A DNA stretch of 63,796 nt. It comes from Trueperaceae bacterium (GTDB taxonomy: Bacteria > Deinococcota > Deinococci > Deinococcales > Trueperaceae). Location: positions 1 through 63,796 of the forward strand of contig JAGQHN010000010.1 in assembly GCA_020431825.1 (NCBI GenBank). The letters are read 5' to 3'. Below the pieces are notes generated by a model, which worked only from the letters and a program-made list of their open reading frames with translations, was not told the DNA's origin and made no database searches. Shown here one piece after another: positions 43,760-52,723 of this stretch. A program made the position numbers and the translations under genes. Numbering within the stretch: the first letter of the stretch is position 1; every line of letters starts with the position of its first letter.

Positions 43760-44614
43760 TTAAGGAACAGGAATATCTTCGTAGATTTTAAAGAGTACTC
43801 GAGCATTTTCTGCAAAAAAAAGCTTTTGGTGCTCTTTTGGAATGAGCTTCTCTAAGGTCTCGCGGTATAGCTTTATAGAGATATGAGGCCAATTACTGCC
43901 AAAAAGAAAGCGCTCTGGTTTTTCTGCCATCTGATAGGCAAACTGAATGCGCTCTGCCCAGGTTTCTAAAAAATCATCAGGGGCTTTGTGCATGAGGGCG
44001 ACTTCCTTGTTAGAGAAAAGACCCGAGAGATCGGCCCAGACATTATTATTTTTTCTGATGACTTCGGCTGCGGTATCAAACCAGGGCTGACCAAAATGAG
44101 CCATGACAAAATTCACCATAGGAAAATCGGTGGCGACCTCATCGATTGCTACTGGATGCGTATAGGCAAGTTTGGCCCGGCTCGAGTGACTGCGCCCGGT
44201 ATGCATGATAAAGGGTAAATGGTATTTGGCTGCCAGATGAATATAGCTAATATAGTTCAGGTGATCAGGACCATAAGGCAGATAGCCCAGATAAGCTTTT
44301 AAGGCTTTGACCCTGCCAGTTTCCAGGACTCTTTCAACCTGCCTCATGTGACTGCTACTAATACGTCTGGGGTCGGCTATACCAACCACATGAAGACTAG
44401 GCAGATGGTCAGTAAGCTCGAGCACCCCGTTAATTCCCAAAGGGTCATCTTCAGAAATCTGACTCGAGCCCATTGCCAGAGCCTGGGTGATACCAGCGCG
44501 TAGCATCTCGGTTTTTAATACTTCTGCACCTTGCCGCGGGCTCGTTAAAAAACCTGGAAAAGTTCTATCATCTTGTAATTGTGGATTTACCCCGTGAATA
44601 TGGCTATCAATCAT
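43760..44614 (-). CDS. Amidohydrolase-family (TIM-barrel) hydrolase or decarboxylase
   Basis: A 284-residue member of the amidohydrolase 2 group (PF04909 style). The N-terminal MIDSHIHG gives the HxH metal site, LPFIMHTGR the next His, VMAHFGQPWF the following His and LFGSNWPH the last acidic region (S/N in the usual Asp neighbourhood, so the metal site may be atypical). Such enzymes hydrolyse lactones or decarboxylate aromatic acids; the substrate here is unknown. GGAGAGG precedes the ATG. It reads toward the 56-residue membrane protein 110 bp away. Confidence 0.78.
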   Translation of the reverse strand: MIDSHIHGVNPQLQDDRTFPGFLTSPRQGAEVLKTEMLRAGITQALAMGSSQISEDDPLGINGVLELTDHLPSLHVVGIADPRRISSSHMRQVERVLETGRVKALKAYLGYLPYGPDHLNYISYIHLAAKYHLPFIMHTGRSHSSRAKLAYTHPVAIDEVATDFPMVNFVMAHFGQPWFDTAAEVIRKNNNVWADLSGLFSNKEVALMHKAPDDFLETWAERIQFAYQMAEKPERFLFGSNWPHISIKLYRETLEKLIPKEHQKLFFAENARVLFKIYEDIPVP

Positions 44615-44770
44615 CTGACCTCTCCGTGTCGTCGCTGTTATTATGTCAGATTTATCCTGTAAGCAGTGTAATATTTTTTCTTGCGTGCGGGAACGCTCGA
44701 GCTTGCTTCAGATTTGGCTCAAGCTGGCAAGATAATGCCCTCAGGTAAAAACTTAAAAATGAACAGGTGT

Positions 44771-44806
44771 GGCAGATTTGATTGCTTAGAAACAATCAAA
44801 TCTGCC
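44771..44806. repeat. Perfect 14-bp inverted repeat
   Basis: GGCAGATTTGATTG and CAATCAAATCTGCC are exact complements around CTTAGAAA. Neither side has a T run, so it is not an ordinary terminator. It lies in the 240-bp gap between the amidohydrolase and the S10 peptidase. Confidence 0.7.
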
Positions 44807-44856
44807 AGCGTCATAAATCCTGAGGTTACAATCGTTATGACCAGTCCTGACCAGAT

Positions 44857-46335
44857 TTAGCCCAGACTGCCTTTAATGAAATGAGCCAGATTTTCCTTAA
44901 GATTTTTTAATGAGGCTTCGTGAAGGTACATCATATGTCCGGCTTCGTAATAGCTCGAGCTTATATTTTTTGCTGTTTCTTCGTCTATCCCCAGATGGTT
45001 AAGCGTGTGTTCGGTAGCAAAGTGAGGGGTTGCCAGATCATAGTAGCCATTAGCCACATGGACTTTTAAGTGCGGGTTCATGTTCATGGCGCGGCTAAGG
45101 GTGTCGGCAACATTGACATGTTTGTTGTCATTTTCCCATTTCCAGTTGCGGTTGACTTCCATAGAGAGAATTTCATAGGGGAGATCATAGGAAAACTCGA
45201 GCGTGCTTTTTACATAGTCGTTAATGGTGGCGCTATAGGGCCCCATGATGGCGCTGTAACTGGGGTCATACTCAAAGTGCTCCCCTGCGCTGTCACGGTC
45301 TTTGCCCTTAAAGCGACTGTCAAGTCGGCCGACGGTGGTGCGCTCTTCGCGCAGGAGTTCTTTGCAAAAGCGCATCAGTTCAATGCGTAAGTTGCAGCGT
45401 TCTATAAAGTCCTGGCTTAAACCCGTGTAGTCAGAGAGCTTTCTCGCAAGGCGTTTTTGCTCTTTTTTGTCCAGGCTCGAGCCTTTAAGAACCGCAGCTG
45501 CATAATCATCAAACGTGAAGGCTTCAACTTCTTTAAGAACGTCGGCTAAGGGTTTATCCTGCAAGCGCTTGGGCAACTTTTTGTGATAATGCGCGGTAGC
45601 GGCGTAACTAGGAATATAGAGAATATAAGGCAGGTCATTATTATGGGCAAAAAGCAGCGTGGTGAAATCCAGTACGACCGAAATAAGCATGATGCCATTG
45701 AGATACATGCCGTGTTTTTCCTGCAAGTGACCAACCAGTCCAGCGGCCCTTGTCGTTCCGTAGCTTTCGCCAGCTAAAAACTTGGGGCTTAACCAGCGCT
45801 GGTGGCGACTGCAGTACAGCCGGATAAATTCCCCGACACTTTCAATATCCTGAGCAAGTGTGTGAAACTGACTGGCCTTTTCACCTTCCTGAGGTCGGCT
45901 GAATCCTGTTCCTACCGGATCAATAAAAACAATGTCAGATTCGTCTAGCAGCGAGTATTCATTATTGGTCAGTTTGTAAGGAGGAGCAACCAGCTCGGTA
46001 TCATTCATCATGACGCGGCGCGGACCCAGACAGCCCAGATGTAACCAGACACTCGATGAGCCCGGCCCACCATTAAAAGCAAAGGTAATGGGGCGTTTGC
46101 TGGGGTCAGATTCATCATCTTTGGTATAGGCGGTAAAAAAGACTCGAGCCTTGGCCTGGTGGCCCTCAAACTGCCCTTCTTTTTCACCTTTACCCAGCGT
46201 TTCCTTCTTCAATATAAGAATGCCGGTGGTGGCGGTATATTTGAGGGTTTTGCCCCCGATAGAAAGGCTGTGTGAGGTACTTACAATTTGATCTTGCTGT
46301 TCGGCTTTGGTGGTGGGTTCACTGGCTTCGCTCAT
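44857..46335 (-). CDS. S10-family serine carboxypeptidase-like protein
   Basis: A 492-residue alpha/beta hydrolase. It has FNGGPGSSSVWLHLG (oxyanion region), LAGESYGTTRA with the nucleophilic Ser, GYYDLATP with the Asp and EAGHMMYLH with the His. No signal peptide is seen with the chosen start, so it may be cytoplasmic, as for many bacterial S10 relatives. The frame extends to 46539 but the extension is unlike the family and overlaps the neighbouring gene; the ATG at 46335 has TAGAAT 5 nt before it. It removes C-terminal residues from peptides. Confidence 0.85.
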   Translation of the reverse strand: MSEASEPTTKAEQQDQIVSTSHSLSIGGKTLKYTATTGILILKKETLGKGEKEGQFEGHQAKARVFFTAYTKDDESDPSKRPITFAFNGGPGSSSVWLHLGCLGPRRVMMNDTELVAPPYKLTNNEYSLLDESDIVFIDPVGTGFSRPQEGEKASQFHTLAQDIESVGEFIRLYCSRHQRWLSPKFLAGESYGTTRAAGLVGHLQEKHGMYLNGIMLISVVLDFTTLLFAHNNDLPYILYIPSYAATAHYHKKLPKRLQDKPLADVLKEVEAFTFDDYAAAVLKGSSLDKKEQKRLARKLSDYTGLSQDFIERCNLRIELMRFCKELLREERTTVGRLDSRFKGKDRDSAGEHFEYDPSYSAIMGPYSATINDYVKSTLEFSYDLPYEILSMEVNRNWKWENDNKHVNVADTLSRAMNMNPHLKVHVANGYYDLATPHFATEHTLNHLGIDEETAKNISSSYYEAGHMMYLHEASLKNLKENLAHFIKGSLG

Positions 46336-46340
46336 GCCCC

Positions 46341-46346
46341 ATTCTA
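46341..46346 (-). promoter_or_regulatory. -10 box TAGAAT, leaderless S10 peptidase
   Basis: TAGAAT then 5 nt (GGGGC) then ATG at 46335; used to choose the start. Confidence 0.5.
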
Positions 46347-46479
46347 GACCACCAAACTTTAAAGGTGTGACAGGGATTATGCAAAGCCCTGCTCTGATCT
46401 GCCGTACACTAAACAGGGTTTTCAGGAATGGGCCGTAAACAAGAGACTTTTCCAGAAAGATGACGTATGAGGTTAAGCA

Positions 46480-47469
46480 ATGACACAAGATGAAATAACG
46501 GCAGAGCATTTTCAGCTGATTGATGGGGCCGTCCAGCAAGTTTTTGCCTGTGACTGGCAGGTCTTAGAGCGCATATCTCAAGGGCTTTCTGGCGCAGCGC
46601 TCTATAAGCTGCAAATTGCCGATGCGTTTTATATAGCTCGCTTGAGTGACCCCAATGACCCCTATCAAAACCTCGAGCGTGAGTTTGCCGCCATGCGCGT
46701 AGCCGCTGATGCTGACCTTGCTCCGCAGCTTTATCATGCTGATGCTAAGACGGGACTGGTTCTTATGGACTTTGTTAAGTCGGCGCTGTTCAGCCCAGTT
46801 GCCTTTAGGCAAGCTGGTCGGGCGGCTGCGTTTGCCCACTTACTCAAAAAGCTCCATGACGGCCCGGAGCTTATGCCTGACAGCTCAGTTTTTGACAAAG
46901 TTGAGACGATTTATAAGCTATTGCCTGCTGACTTACAGGCAGATGAACTCTTTACACGGGGTTATGCGTTAAAGCAAAAGCTCGAGCCCTTGCTGGATGA
47001 CCCTGCCGATTTGAAACCCTGCCACTGTGACATTAATCCTACAAATGTCCTCTGGGATGGTGAGCGCTTCTGGCTGATTGATTGGGGTCTGGCATCACAG
47101 CAAAATAAGTATTTTGATCTGGCCTGCTGGGTAAACTTTTTTAGCTTTTACAGTACTGATTTAAGCCAAAGCTTTTTAGAAACCTATTTTGGTCGGAGCC
47201 TGAACGCCAAAGAGCAACACAAATTTAACCTGATGGCAGTTTTTGTAAGCGTGTTTTATGGCTTTCTCTTCAGCTACTTTGCCAGCCTGTCAGGGGAAAG
47301 ACTAAGTGCTGAGGAGAGAACTAAGCTCGGTACTTACGGAGCCTTTATGAGCAAACTGGGTTCAGGAGAGGAAAATCTGGCAAAACCCAGCTCGAGGCTA
47401 AAAATGGGTGCTATTTACCTTGAAAAAGCACAGGCTGAAGCTGAGGCTATTAGCCAACTTCAGTCCTGA
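46480..47469 (+). CDS. Phosphotransferase, choline/aminoglycoside kinase-like
   Basis: A 329-residue APH-fold kinase. A short N-lobe (ISQGLSGAALYKLQIADAFYIARLSDP) gives the nucleotide loop and lysine region, and the catalytic loop reads LKPCHCDINPTNVLWDGERFWLIDWGLASQ, with HCDINPTN for HxDxxxxN and IDWG for the metal-binding Asp. YFDLACWVNFF is typical of choline kinase-like proteins. It phosphorylates a small alcohol such as choline, ethanolamine or a thiamine precursor. The ribosome site GAGG precedes the ATG at normal distance. Confidence 0.85.
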   Translation: MTQDEITAEHFQLIDGAVQQVFACDWQVLERISQGLSGAALYKLQIADAFYIARLSDPNDPYQNLEREFAAMRVAADADLAPQLYHADAKTGLVLMDFVKSALFSPVAFRQAGRAAAFAHLLKKLHDGPELMPDSSVFDKVETIYKLLPADLQADELFTRGYALKQKLEPLLDDPADLKPCHCDINPTNVLWDGERFWLIDWGLASQQNKYFDLACWVNFFSFYSTDLSQSFLETYFGRSLNAKEQHKFNLMAVFVSVFYGFLFSYFASLSGERLSAEERTKLGTYGAFMSKLGSGEENLAKPSSRLKMGAIYLEKAQAEAEAISQLQS

Positions 47470-47507
47470 ATGCCGGGCATAATTACAAAAATTCAAGTCG
47501 GAACCTT

Positions 47508-47543
47508 AACCTCACCTGCTCACTTTTTTGAGGTGGTGAGGTT
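47508..47543. terminator. AACCTCACC/GGTGAGGTT hairpin between convergent genes
   Basis: A 9-bp perfect stem with an inner CTCA/TGAG pair. It is placed between the phosphotransferase and the dioxygenase, which converge, so it may end both transcripts even though the T runs are weak. Confidence 0.4.
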
Positions 47544-47588
47544 TGAGGGTAAGGGAAATAGCTAGATTAGGTGCAGTTCGCTTGCTTC

Positions 47589-48386
47589 TCAAGCATTCAC
47601 ACCAAAAATAAGCGTGGCGCTGTAACCTTCCTCAAGGCTACCTGTGACGGTGGCCATTTGCTCAGTGACGCCGTCTCTAAAAACATTATCGCTTGCCAGA
47701 GAAATTTGACTCAGGTTTCGTATGCTTTGGCTGTAACCGTCAGCACTGGTATACACCATTTCGCAGACATCTTGGGGCAAGGCTAGCTGAGAGGTGTGTA
47801 TTTTGTTAGCGGCGCTGGTGGCTAAATCTAAAGAAGGATAAACCTCAAAGTGAACATGGGGCCAGCGACCCGCGTAGCAGCCTGGGAAAATGCTTTCAAA
47901 GCTGAGCTTACCTTCGCTGTCAGCTACCTGAACTCCGCGCAAGTAATCTTCATCGGTTACACCGCTGCTATACATCGAGTACTTACCTTCACGGCTGCAG
48001 TGCCAGAGGTAAACCGCATAGCCTGTGAGGGGTGCACATTCGCCTGCCGCATTCATAAGTTGAAGATTGATGGTCAAGGGAAGACCTTCGGCGGTATTTC
48101 CGGTTGCTAGGCTAGTGCGAATATCGCTACGTACAATGCCTGAATTTTCGAGGACATTTAAGCTTTGCCTCGAGGCAGCTGAGCCGTCAGCCGGATACGG
48201 TCCAGCGGTTTCCTCCGGGATTTCAACCAGGCAAGCGCCACTGCTGTTATCCTGAGCAATACTGCAACCTGTGACCAGAAAGCCTATACCTGCCAGACCC
48301 ATCTGCAAAACTCTTCTGCGGTCAAGAGCCCTCGTTGTCCACATAGTGACATCGGTCTGTAAACCTAAATCATGATAATCGCTCAT
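47589..48386 (-). CDS. Exported intradiol ring-cleavage dioxygenase-like lipoprotein
   Basis: A 265-residue protein with a twin-Arg-like DRRRVLQMGLAGIGFLVTGC start; Cys in LVTGC forms a lipobox at about residue 41. The mature part has ETAGPYP, YAVYLWHCSREGKYSMYS and FPGCYAGRWPHVHFEVYP, the Tyr/His metal site of intradiol (protocatechuate 3,4-dioxygenase-like) enzymes. Exported members are common and their substrates are poorly known. The lipobox would tether it outside the inner membrane. AAAGGAG precedes the ATG. Confidence 0.82.
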   Translation of the reverse strand: MSDYHDLGLQTDVTMWTTRALDRRRVLQMGLAGIGFLVTGCSIAQDNSSGACLVEIPEETAGPYPADGSAASRQSLNVLENSGIVRSDIRTSLATGNTAEGLPLTINLQLMNAAGECAPLTGYAVYLWHCSREGKYSMYSSGVTDEDYLRGVQVADSEGKLSFESIFPGCYAGRWPHVHFEVYPSLDLATSAANKIHTSQLALPQDVCEMVYTSADGYSQSIRNLSQISLASDNVFRDGVTEQMATVTGSLEEGYSATLIFGVNA

Positions 48387-48581
48387 TCATTTCTCCTTTG
48401 GTGCCCCAAACTTAGCTTAAAGAGCGATTATTTAGAAAGAGTTTAGGTTCTTAATAGATTTTAAGGTAGTGGTACAGGGTAGACAGATAGGGTTGGCAAA
48501 TTGATAAAAAATTCTGTTGTGAGGCGGATTTCAACTACAAAAGTAGTCGGGCTATCTGTCAGGATGATACCACCACCGATT

Positions 48582-49145
48582 TTAAGCGGCCAGAGCTTCT
48601 TCGCAGAGACGCTTGACCTTGATGCTCAACCCAAAGGCGCGTCGTTTGTCCTCTTTAAGCTGGCAGATGCTGATGTCATGGGTGCCGTAGAGCTGGCTAA
48701 CTGCTTTTTTCGTAGCCACCAGAACGGTGTCTAACTCTTCTTGAGTATCAGGAATAGCCAGTCGGTCGAGAAAGCGTATTTCAAGACTTTCCAGGTCAAG
48801 TTTTGGCAGGTCTTCAAGCTCGAGTGCCTCTACGGCATTAAGCGCTTGTGCCAGACTGAACTCGAGCCTTGCGTCCAGAGTCTGGGTTTCAGGCCAGGCA
48901 CGCTTACGTATGTAGCTAAACCCGGGCTTATCCCCTTCTGTATCAAAGGCAAGATCAGCTTCATGAGCCACCAGTAAGGTTGCCAGACTGTTAGGTACAT
49001 GCTTATAGTCAGCAACATCTAAGAGCAGGTGCTCTGCTAATCTATCTTCCTGAATCCAGCGATGAAAAAGAGGCAAAAACTGTTCAGCTGCGGGCACATC
49101 ATCCTGATAAAAAAACTTGATTTTTAGGCGCTGTGGGGTATTCAT
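48582..49145 (-). CDS. Hypothetical protein coupled to siroheme reductase
   Basis: A 187-residue acidic, soluble protein I do not recognise (MNTPQRLKIKFFYQDDVPAAEQFLPLFHRWIQEDRLAEHLLLDVADYKHV). The ATG at 49145 shares its base with the end of the upstream reductase gene, so translational coupling is certain to be close. It therefore likely serves sulfite or nitrite reduction, for example in assembly or regulation. No cysteine cluster and no membrane segment is seen (only two Cys, near the C-terminal third). Confidence 0.7.
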   Translation of the reverse strand: MNTPQRLKIKFFYQDDVPAAEQFLPLFHRWIQEDRLAEHLLLDVADYKHVPNSLATLLVAHEADLAFDTEGDKPGFSYIRKRAWPETQTLDARLEFSLAQALNAVEALELEDLPKLDLESLEIRFLDRLAIPDTQEELDTVLVATKKAVSQLYGTHDISICQLKEDKRRAFGLSIKVKRLCEEALAA

Positions 49146-51397
49146 CAGTTTACTCCTTGGGGTGGGGCGGTCAGGCGAGCGTCGCAGGCATGGGCTGCCT
49201 CAATAAAAAGATGGGCTTCTTCGACCAGCACACGGCTGCTGTCTTCGCTAACGGTTTTGCCGTTTTGCTCATGGCGTTTGGTGAGGTACTGAGCAAATTT
49301 ACCCCTGGCGTATTTGTCAAAAAAGAGCTCAGTCTGTATAAAGTGCCTGTCAAATTCACTGACAATCGTATTGGGGTCTTCACCAACATCCAGATTTTTG
49401 CTTAAGACCAGTGAGCGGGCAGCTTGCAGCATGGCCTTGTAAGCTTTTTCATCCGCTTCTTTAAACCGTTTTTCATCCAGGGCGATGAGAGCTTCAAAAG
49501 CTGTGCCTTCTGCCTGAGCAATAGTTAGCGAGAAGAGTGAAACTACCTCGCCTGCACATTCGCCCACACCAATATCGCCCACACTAAATTCGCGCACATC
49601 GCCCCAGTCGCTGTAAAACTGGGGGCCAGTTTCATAAAGCGGTACCTCGGTATAGTCATTTAAAACTTTTTTGATCTCGAGCTTGCCCAGACGATTAACC
49701 CAATCTTTAAAGCTCTCACCGTCTAAACGCTCAGCAGCATAACGCCCGGTTATCGCATCAAGAAAATCAGGAACATGTTTTGAGGGTATAGCGCCAACTG
49801 CCATGCCATATGAGCCAGCATTATCTTTGCGTGTACCGCCCAGAACTACCTGAAAATGCGGTACGGTGCGGTTATTGCGCTTGCGACTGTTACCAAAAAA
49901 ACCAATGTCTGCAATATGATGCCCACCGCAGGAATTAAAGCAACCACTCACTTTGATGCGCAGGTCTTTAATGGCTTTGTCTAAACTGCCATTCTTAGCG
50001 GCAAGGCGGGTTCTGAGTTCTGCGGCCAGACCACGAGATGCGGCAATGCCCAGTTTGCAGGTATCGGTGCCCGGACAAGAGGTTATGTCTACAATGGTGC
50101 CTGCGCCAGGATTGGCAAGTCCGGCGTTTTTGAGGTCAAAGTAGACACGGGGCAGATCAGCCTCGGAAACCCAGCGAAGGACAATATTTTGCTCAACGGT
50201 CGTGCGCAGAGTGTCAGGCGTATAGGCTCTGGCAATATCTGCCAGTTTATAGGCTTGCTCGCTGCTCAGGTCACCAAGTGGCAAGTTGACAGTAACAACG
50301 TAGTACCCACCTTGTTTTTGAGCATAAACATTGGTTTCAAACCAGCTTTCAAACCCCTCGAGTTCAGGTTTTTGAGATAAAGCTCTGGCATCTATGCGCG
50401 GAGTTTCGGTGAATCGGTCAAGCTTGTTTAGGTACTCGAGCCACCTTGGGTCATGTGGGATGGTCGCGCGTTCTTCGCTTACCAGACGGGTAAATTCGTT
50501 GATGCCTAACTGTTCAACCAGAAACTTAATGCGAGCGCGGTTACGATTTTTCTTTTCACCGAGCCGGGCAAAAACGCGGCACACAGCCTGAGTGACTGGC
50601 AGCAGTTCTTCCTCAGGCACAAAATCGCTTAAGACTTTTGCCTGCTGCGGAATGGTTCCCAGACCACCACCAACAAAGAGTTTAAAGCCCCGCTTGACCT
50701 CACCCTCTATGACTCGAGTTTGTGCCAGATAACCAATGTCGTGCATTTTGACCAGACCGCAAGCCTCATGCTCACAGCCGGAAAAGGCTGGCTTAAATTT
50801 GCGCCCAAAGTCCTGTACATCGTCATGGCCTAAAAAGTACTCAAACATGGCATGGGCATAGGGTGTAGTATCAAAGGCTTCGCCGCGGCAAACGCCAGCA
50901 AGGGGACAGGCAGTAACATTTCTAACCGAGTTGCCACAGGCTTCACGGGTCGTTATGCCTTCGGCAGCAAGGCGGCGCATCAGGTCTGGTACATCTTCGA
51001 TATGGACAAAGTGATACTGAATGGCCTGACGTGTGGTTACGTGGATGATGCCGTCAGCGTACTCTTCGGCAAGGTCAGCTAAAAGCTCGAGTTGTGCCGG
51101 GTTCATACCGCCAAAAGGGAACTTGATGCGCTGCATACCGGGAGCATCCCACTCGGTTTCTGCCCCTTTGGTGGTCGCTGTCGGGAACTTAAGTTCCCTG
51201 CTCTTTATGCCGTCATGCCGATGTCCATTATCATAGCGCTGACCATAGGCACCGCGTCTTAAGCGTGTTTCCGCAAAGACTTTTTCATCGAGCTTGTCCT
51301 GCTTACGCAAAATCATCTGGTTTTCAAAAAGATCAATTTCTTCAGACCAGTCATGGGGCATGTGCGTTTTTAAGCGTTCTTTCCAGGTTGTAGGCAT
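49145..51397 (-). CDS. Siroheme-dependent sulfite/nitrite reductase
   Basis: A 750-residue reductase of the ferredoxin-type NirA/Sir group. Two half-repeats are seen: HVTTRQAIQYHFVHIEDVP with RNVTACPLAGVC in the first, and LRWVSEADLP with TSCPGTDTCKLG (Cys 441 and 447) and VSGCFNSCGGHHIADIGFFG (Cys 486 and 490) in the second. Those four cysteines hold the 4Fe-4S cluster bridged to siroheme. Beyond about residue 600 is a 150-residue extension not found in the shorter enzymes. Sulfite is the better guess because cysH and the siroheme genes are next to it; nitrite cannot be ruled out. AAGGA precedes the ATG. Confidence 0.9.
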   Translation of the reverse strand: MPTTWKERLKTHMPHDWSEEIDLFENQMILRKQDKLDEKVFAETRLRRGAYGQRYDNGHRHDGIKSRELKFPTATTKGAETEWDAPGMQRIKFPFGGMNPAQLELLADLAEEYADGIIHVTTRQAIQYHFVHIEDVPDLMRRLAAEGITTREACGNSVRNVTACPLAGVCRGEAFDTTPYAHAMFEYFLGHDDVQDFGRKFKPAFSGCEHEACGLVKMHDIGYLAQTRVIEGEVKRGFKLFVGGGLGTIPQQAKVLSDFVPEEELLPVTQAVCRVFARLGEKKNRNRARIKFLVEQLGINEFTRLVSEERATIPHDPRWLEYLNKLDRFTETPRIDARALSQKPELEGFESWFETNVYAQKQGGYYVVTVNLPLGDLSSEQAYKLADIARAYTPDTLRTTVEQNIVLRWVSEADLPRVYFDLKNAGLANPGAGTIVDITSCPGTDTCKLGIAASRGLAAELRTRLAAKNGSLDKAIKDLRIKVSGCFNSCGGHHIADIGFFGNSRKRNNRTVPHFQVVLGGTRKDNAGSYGMAVGAIPSKHVPDFLDAITGRYAAERLDGESFKDWVNRLGKLEIKKVLNDYTEVPLYETGPQFYSDWGDVREFSVGDIGVGECAGEVVSLFSLTIAQAEGTAFEALIALDEKRFKEADEKAYKAMLQAARSLVLSKNLDVGEDPNTIVSEFDRHFIQTELFFDKYARGKFAQYLTKRHEQNGKTVSEDSSRVLVEEAHLFIEAAHACDARLTAPPQGVN

Positions 51398-51413
51398 GGC
51401 TTTAATCCTTAAA

Positions 51414-51477
51414 ATAAATTACAAAACTTATCAACTAGTAGAATATGGTTTCATAGCTTACAAGTTTTGTCAACTAT
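51414..51477. promoter_or_regulatory. Two operator-like palindromes upstream of the siroheme reductase
   Basis: ATAAATTAC-N7-ATCAACTAG (51414-51438) and ATAGCTTAC-N7-GTCAACTAT (51453-51477) match the better-kept palindrome GTAGTTTAC-N7-GTCAACTAC at 52528-52552. The first lies just before the reductase start codon region. Confidence 0.5.
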
Positions 51478-51635
51478 CTGACATTGCTGAATTCAGTTCA
51501 AATCTTTAACGGTATTCAAGTCCGGAGGTTTGGAGAAACTAAGCACTGTCTCAAGGGTGGCAACTAACGCGGCGTCAACAAGAACAAAGGGCTGTGCAAT
51601 CAAGGAGGACTCGAGCAGAAATCGAAAATCTAATC

Positions 51636-52307
51636 TTAAAGCCCTTTACTCGTCCAAAGACCACATTCGGTTTTACCCGTTCCTGCCCAGCGACCTGCGC
51701 GGCTATGCTCACCAGGCCGAACGGCTCTGGTACAGGGACCGCAACCAATGCTTAAAAACCCATCCCAGTAAAGCGGATTGATGGGCAGCTTGTGCTCTTT
51801 GGCGTAGTGCTCGAGCCTTTCTCTGTTCCAGTAAACCAGCGGATTGACTTTGCTTTGTGGCTCGGCCAGTTCTATAAACCGCAGGTCTTTGCGGGTATCA
51901 CTTTGGTCCTGACTGCGCGCACTGAGCAATGCTTTAGGCGCAAGTTCTTTCAGTTTTTCCTGCAATGGGATGACTTTGCGCAGATAACAGCACTTATCGG
52001 TATCTTCAAGATACATGGCGTCGTCAGCTTGGTTAGCACTCAGGCTAATAAACTCGAGTTCTGGAAACTGTTCTGTAAGGGCGTCACGGGTGTCCAGCGT
52101 TTCCCTAAAATGATAGCCCGTATCAACAAACAATACTTTACCGCGAAAACCCGCATTAACTGCCATATCGATAAGCACTACGCCATTGAGGTTAAAGCCA
52201 CTGGTCATAATCAGTTCACTGTCATACTTGGCCAGCGCCCAGGCAATAACTGCTTGTGGATGAGTGTCTTTGTTCCAGCTTGGATGCACATATGTGTTTT
52301 GCGACAT
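51636..52307 (-). CDS. cysH: Phosphoadenylyl/adenylyl sulfate reductase
   Basis: A 223-residue PP-loop reductase: [19 protein letters not shown] near the front, [38 protein letters not shown] with the Cys pair, [14 protein letters not shown], and [10 protein letters not shown] followed by ECGLW. The CC plus CxxC set is the mark of the iron-sulfur form that normally uses APS rather than PAPS. It makes sulfite for the siroheme reductase encoded downstream. The ATG at 52307 with AAGGAA upstream is chosen over 52382. No clear terminator separates it from the following reductase gene, 238 bp away. Confidence 0.92.
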   Translation of the reverse strand: MSQNTYVHPSWNKDTHPQAVIAWALAKYDSELIMTSGFNLNGVVLIDMAVNAGFRGKVLFVDTGYHFRETLDTRDALTEQFPELEFISLSANQADDAMYLEDTDKCCYLRKVIPLQEKLKELAPKALLSARSQDQSDTRKDLRFIELAEPQSKVNPLVYWNRERLEHYAKEHKLPINPLYWDGFLSIGCGPCTRAVRPGEHSRAGRWAGTGKTECGLWTSKGL

Positions 52308-52440
52308 AGCTAATTCCTTTGACATCTTCCTTATGTCGTGATGGTCAGGTTTAACGGAATAAAAAAGTTTAAGCGTCAACAATCAAGACAACATCGTTGG
52401 GTTAGAGGCAGTACATTGGCTTGGTAAGTCACGATATATG

Positions 52441-52515
52441 GCCTTTCAATACAGAAACTTTGAATACAGGGCCTTTTAATACAGAGCCTATTAATACAGA
52501 GCCTTTCAAAGCTGT
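52441..52515. repeat. 15-bp tandem repeat, about five units
   Basis: Units read GCCTTTCAATACAGA, AACTTTGAATACAGG, GCCTTTTAATACAGA, GCCTATTAATACAGA and a partial GCCTTTCAAAGCTGT. They end 12 bp before the operator-like palindrome at 52528, in the divergent gap between cysH and the siroheme operon. Confidence 0.8.
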
Positions 52516-52527
52516 CGTCAGTCTAAA

Positions 52528-52552
52528 GTAGTTTACTTATTTTGTCAACTAC
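52528..52552. promoter_or_regulatory. Operator-like palindrome GTAGTTTAC-N7-GTCAACTAC
   Basis: Two 9-bp arms with one mismatch separated by 7 bp; flanking bases extend the pairing to AAGTAGTT...AACTACTT. A half site, GTAAACTAC, occurs again at 52691-52699 over the likely -10 box of the siroheme operon. Sites of the same type stand upstream of the reductase. Confidence 0.6.
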
Positions 52553-52615
52553 TTACGCCATTTATCATAGTAGGTGATTTGACTCACGTTTGGCTACCGC
52601 ATTGGTCACAAAATT

Positions 52616-52652
52616 TTGGTACCCAATACCTGGTACTGGGTACTTGGTCAAG
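52616..52652. repeat. GGTACC/GTACT-rich imperfect repeat
   Basis: GGTACCCAATACCT and GGTACTGGGTACTT follow one another and contain, on the reverse strand, AGTACCCAGTACC, which resembles the tandem repeat at 24078. A related short piece (GGTACCAGGTACTT) occurs near 55004. Confidence 0.45.
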
Positions 52653-52723
52653 GGATAGATGGGAAGGACTTGCAATTATTGATAAATAATGTAAACTACT
52701 TTTTGCAGCTTTCTGCCCCGCTT

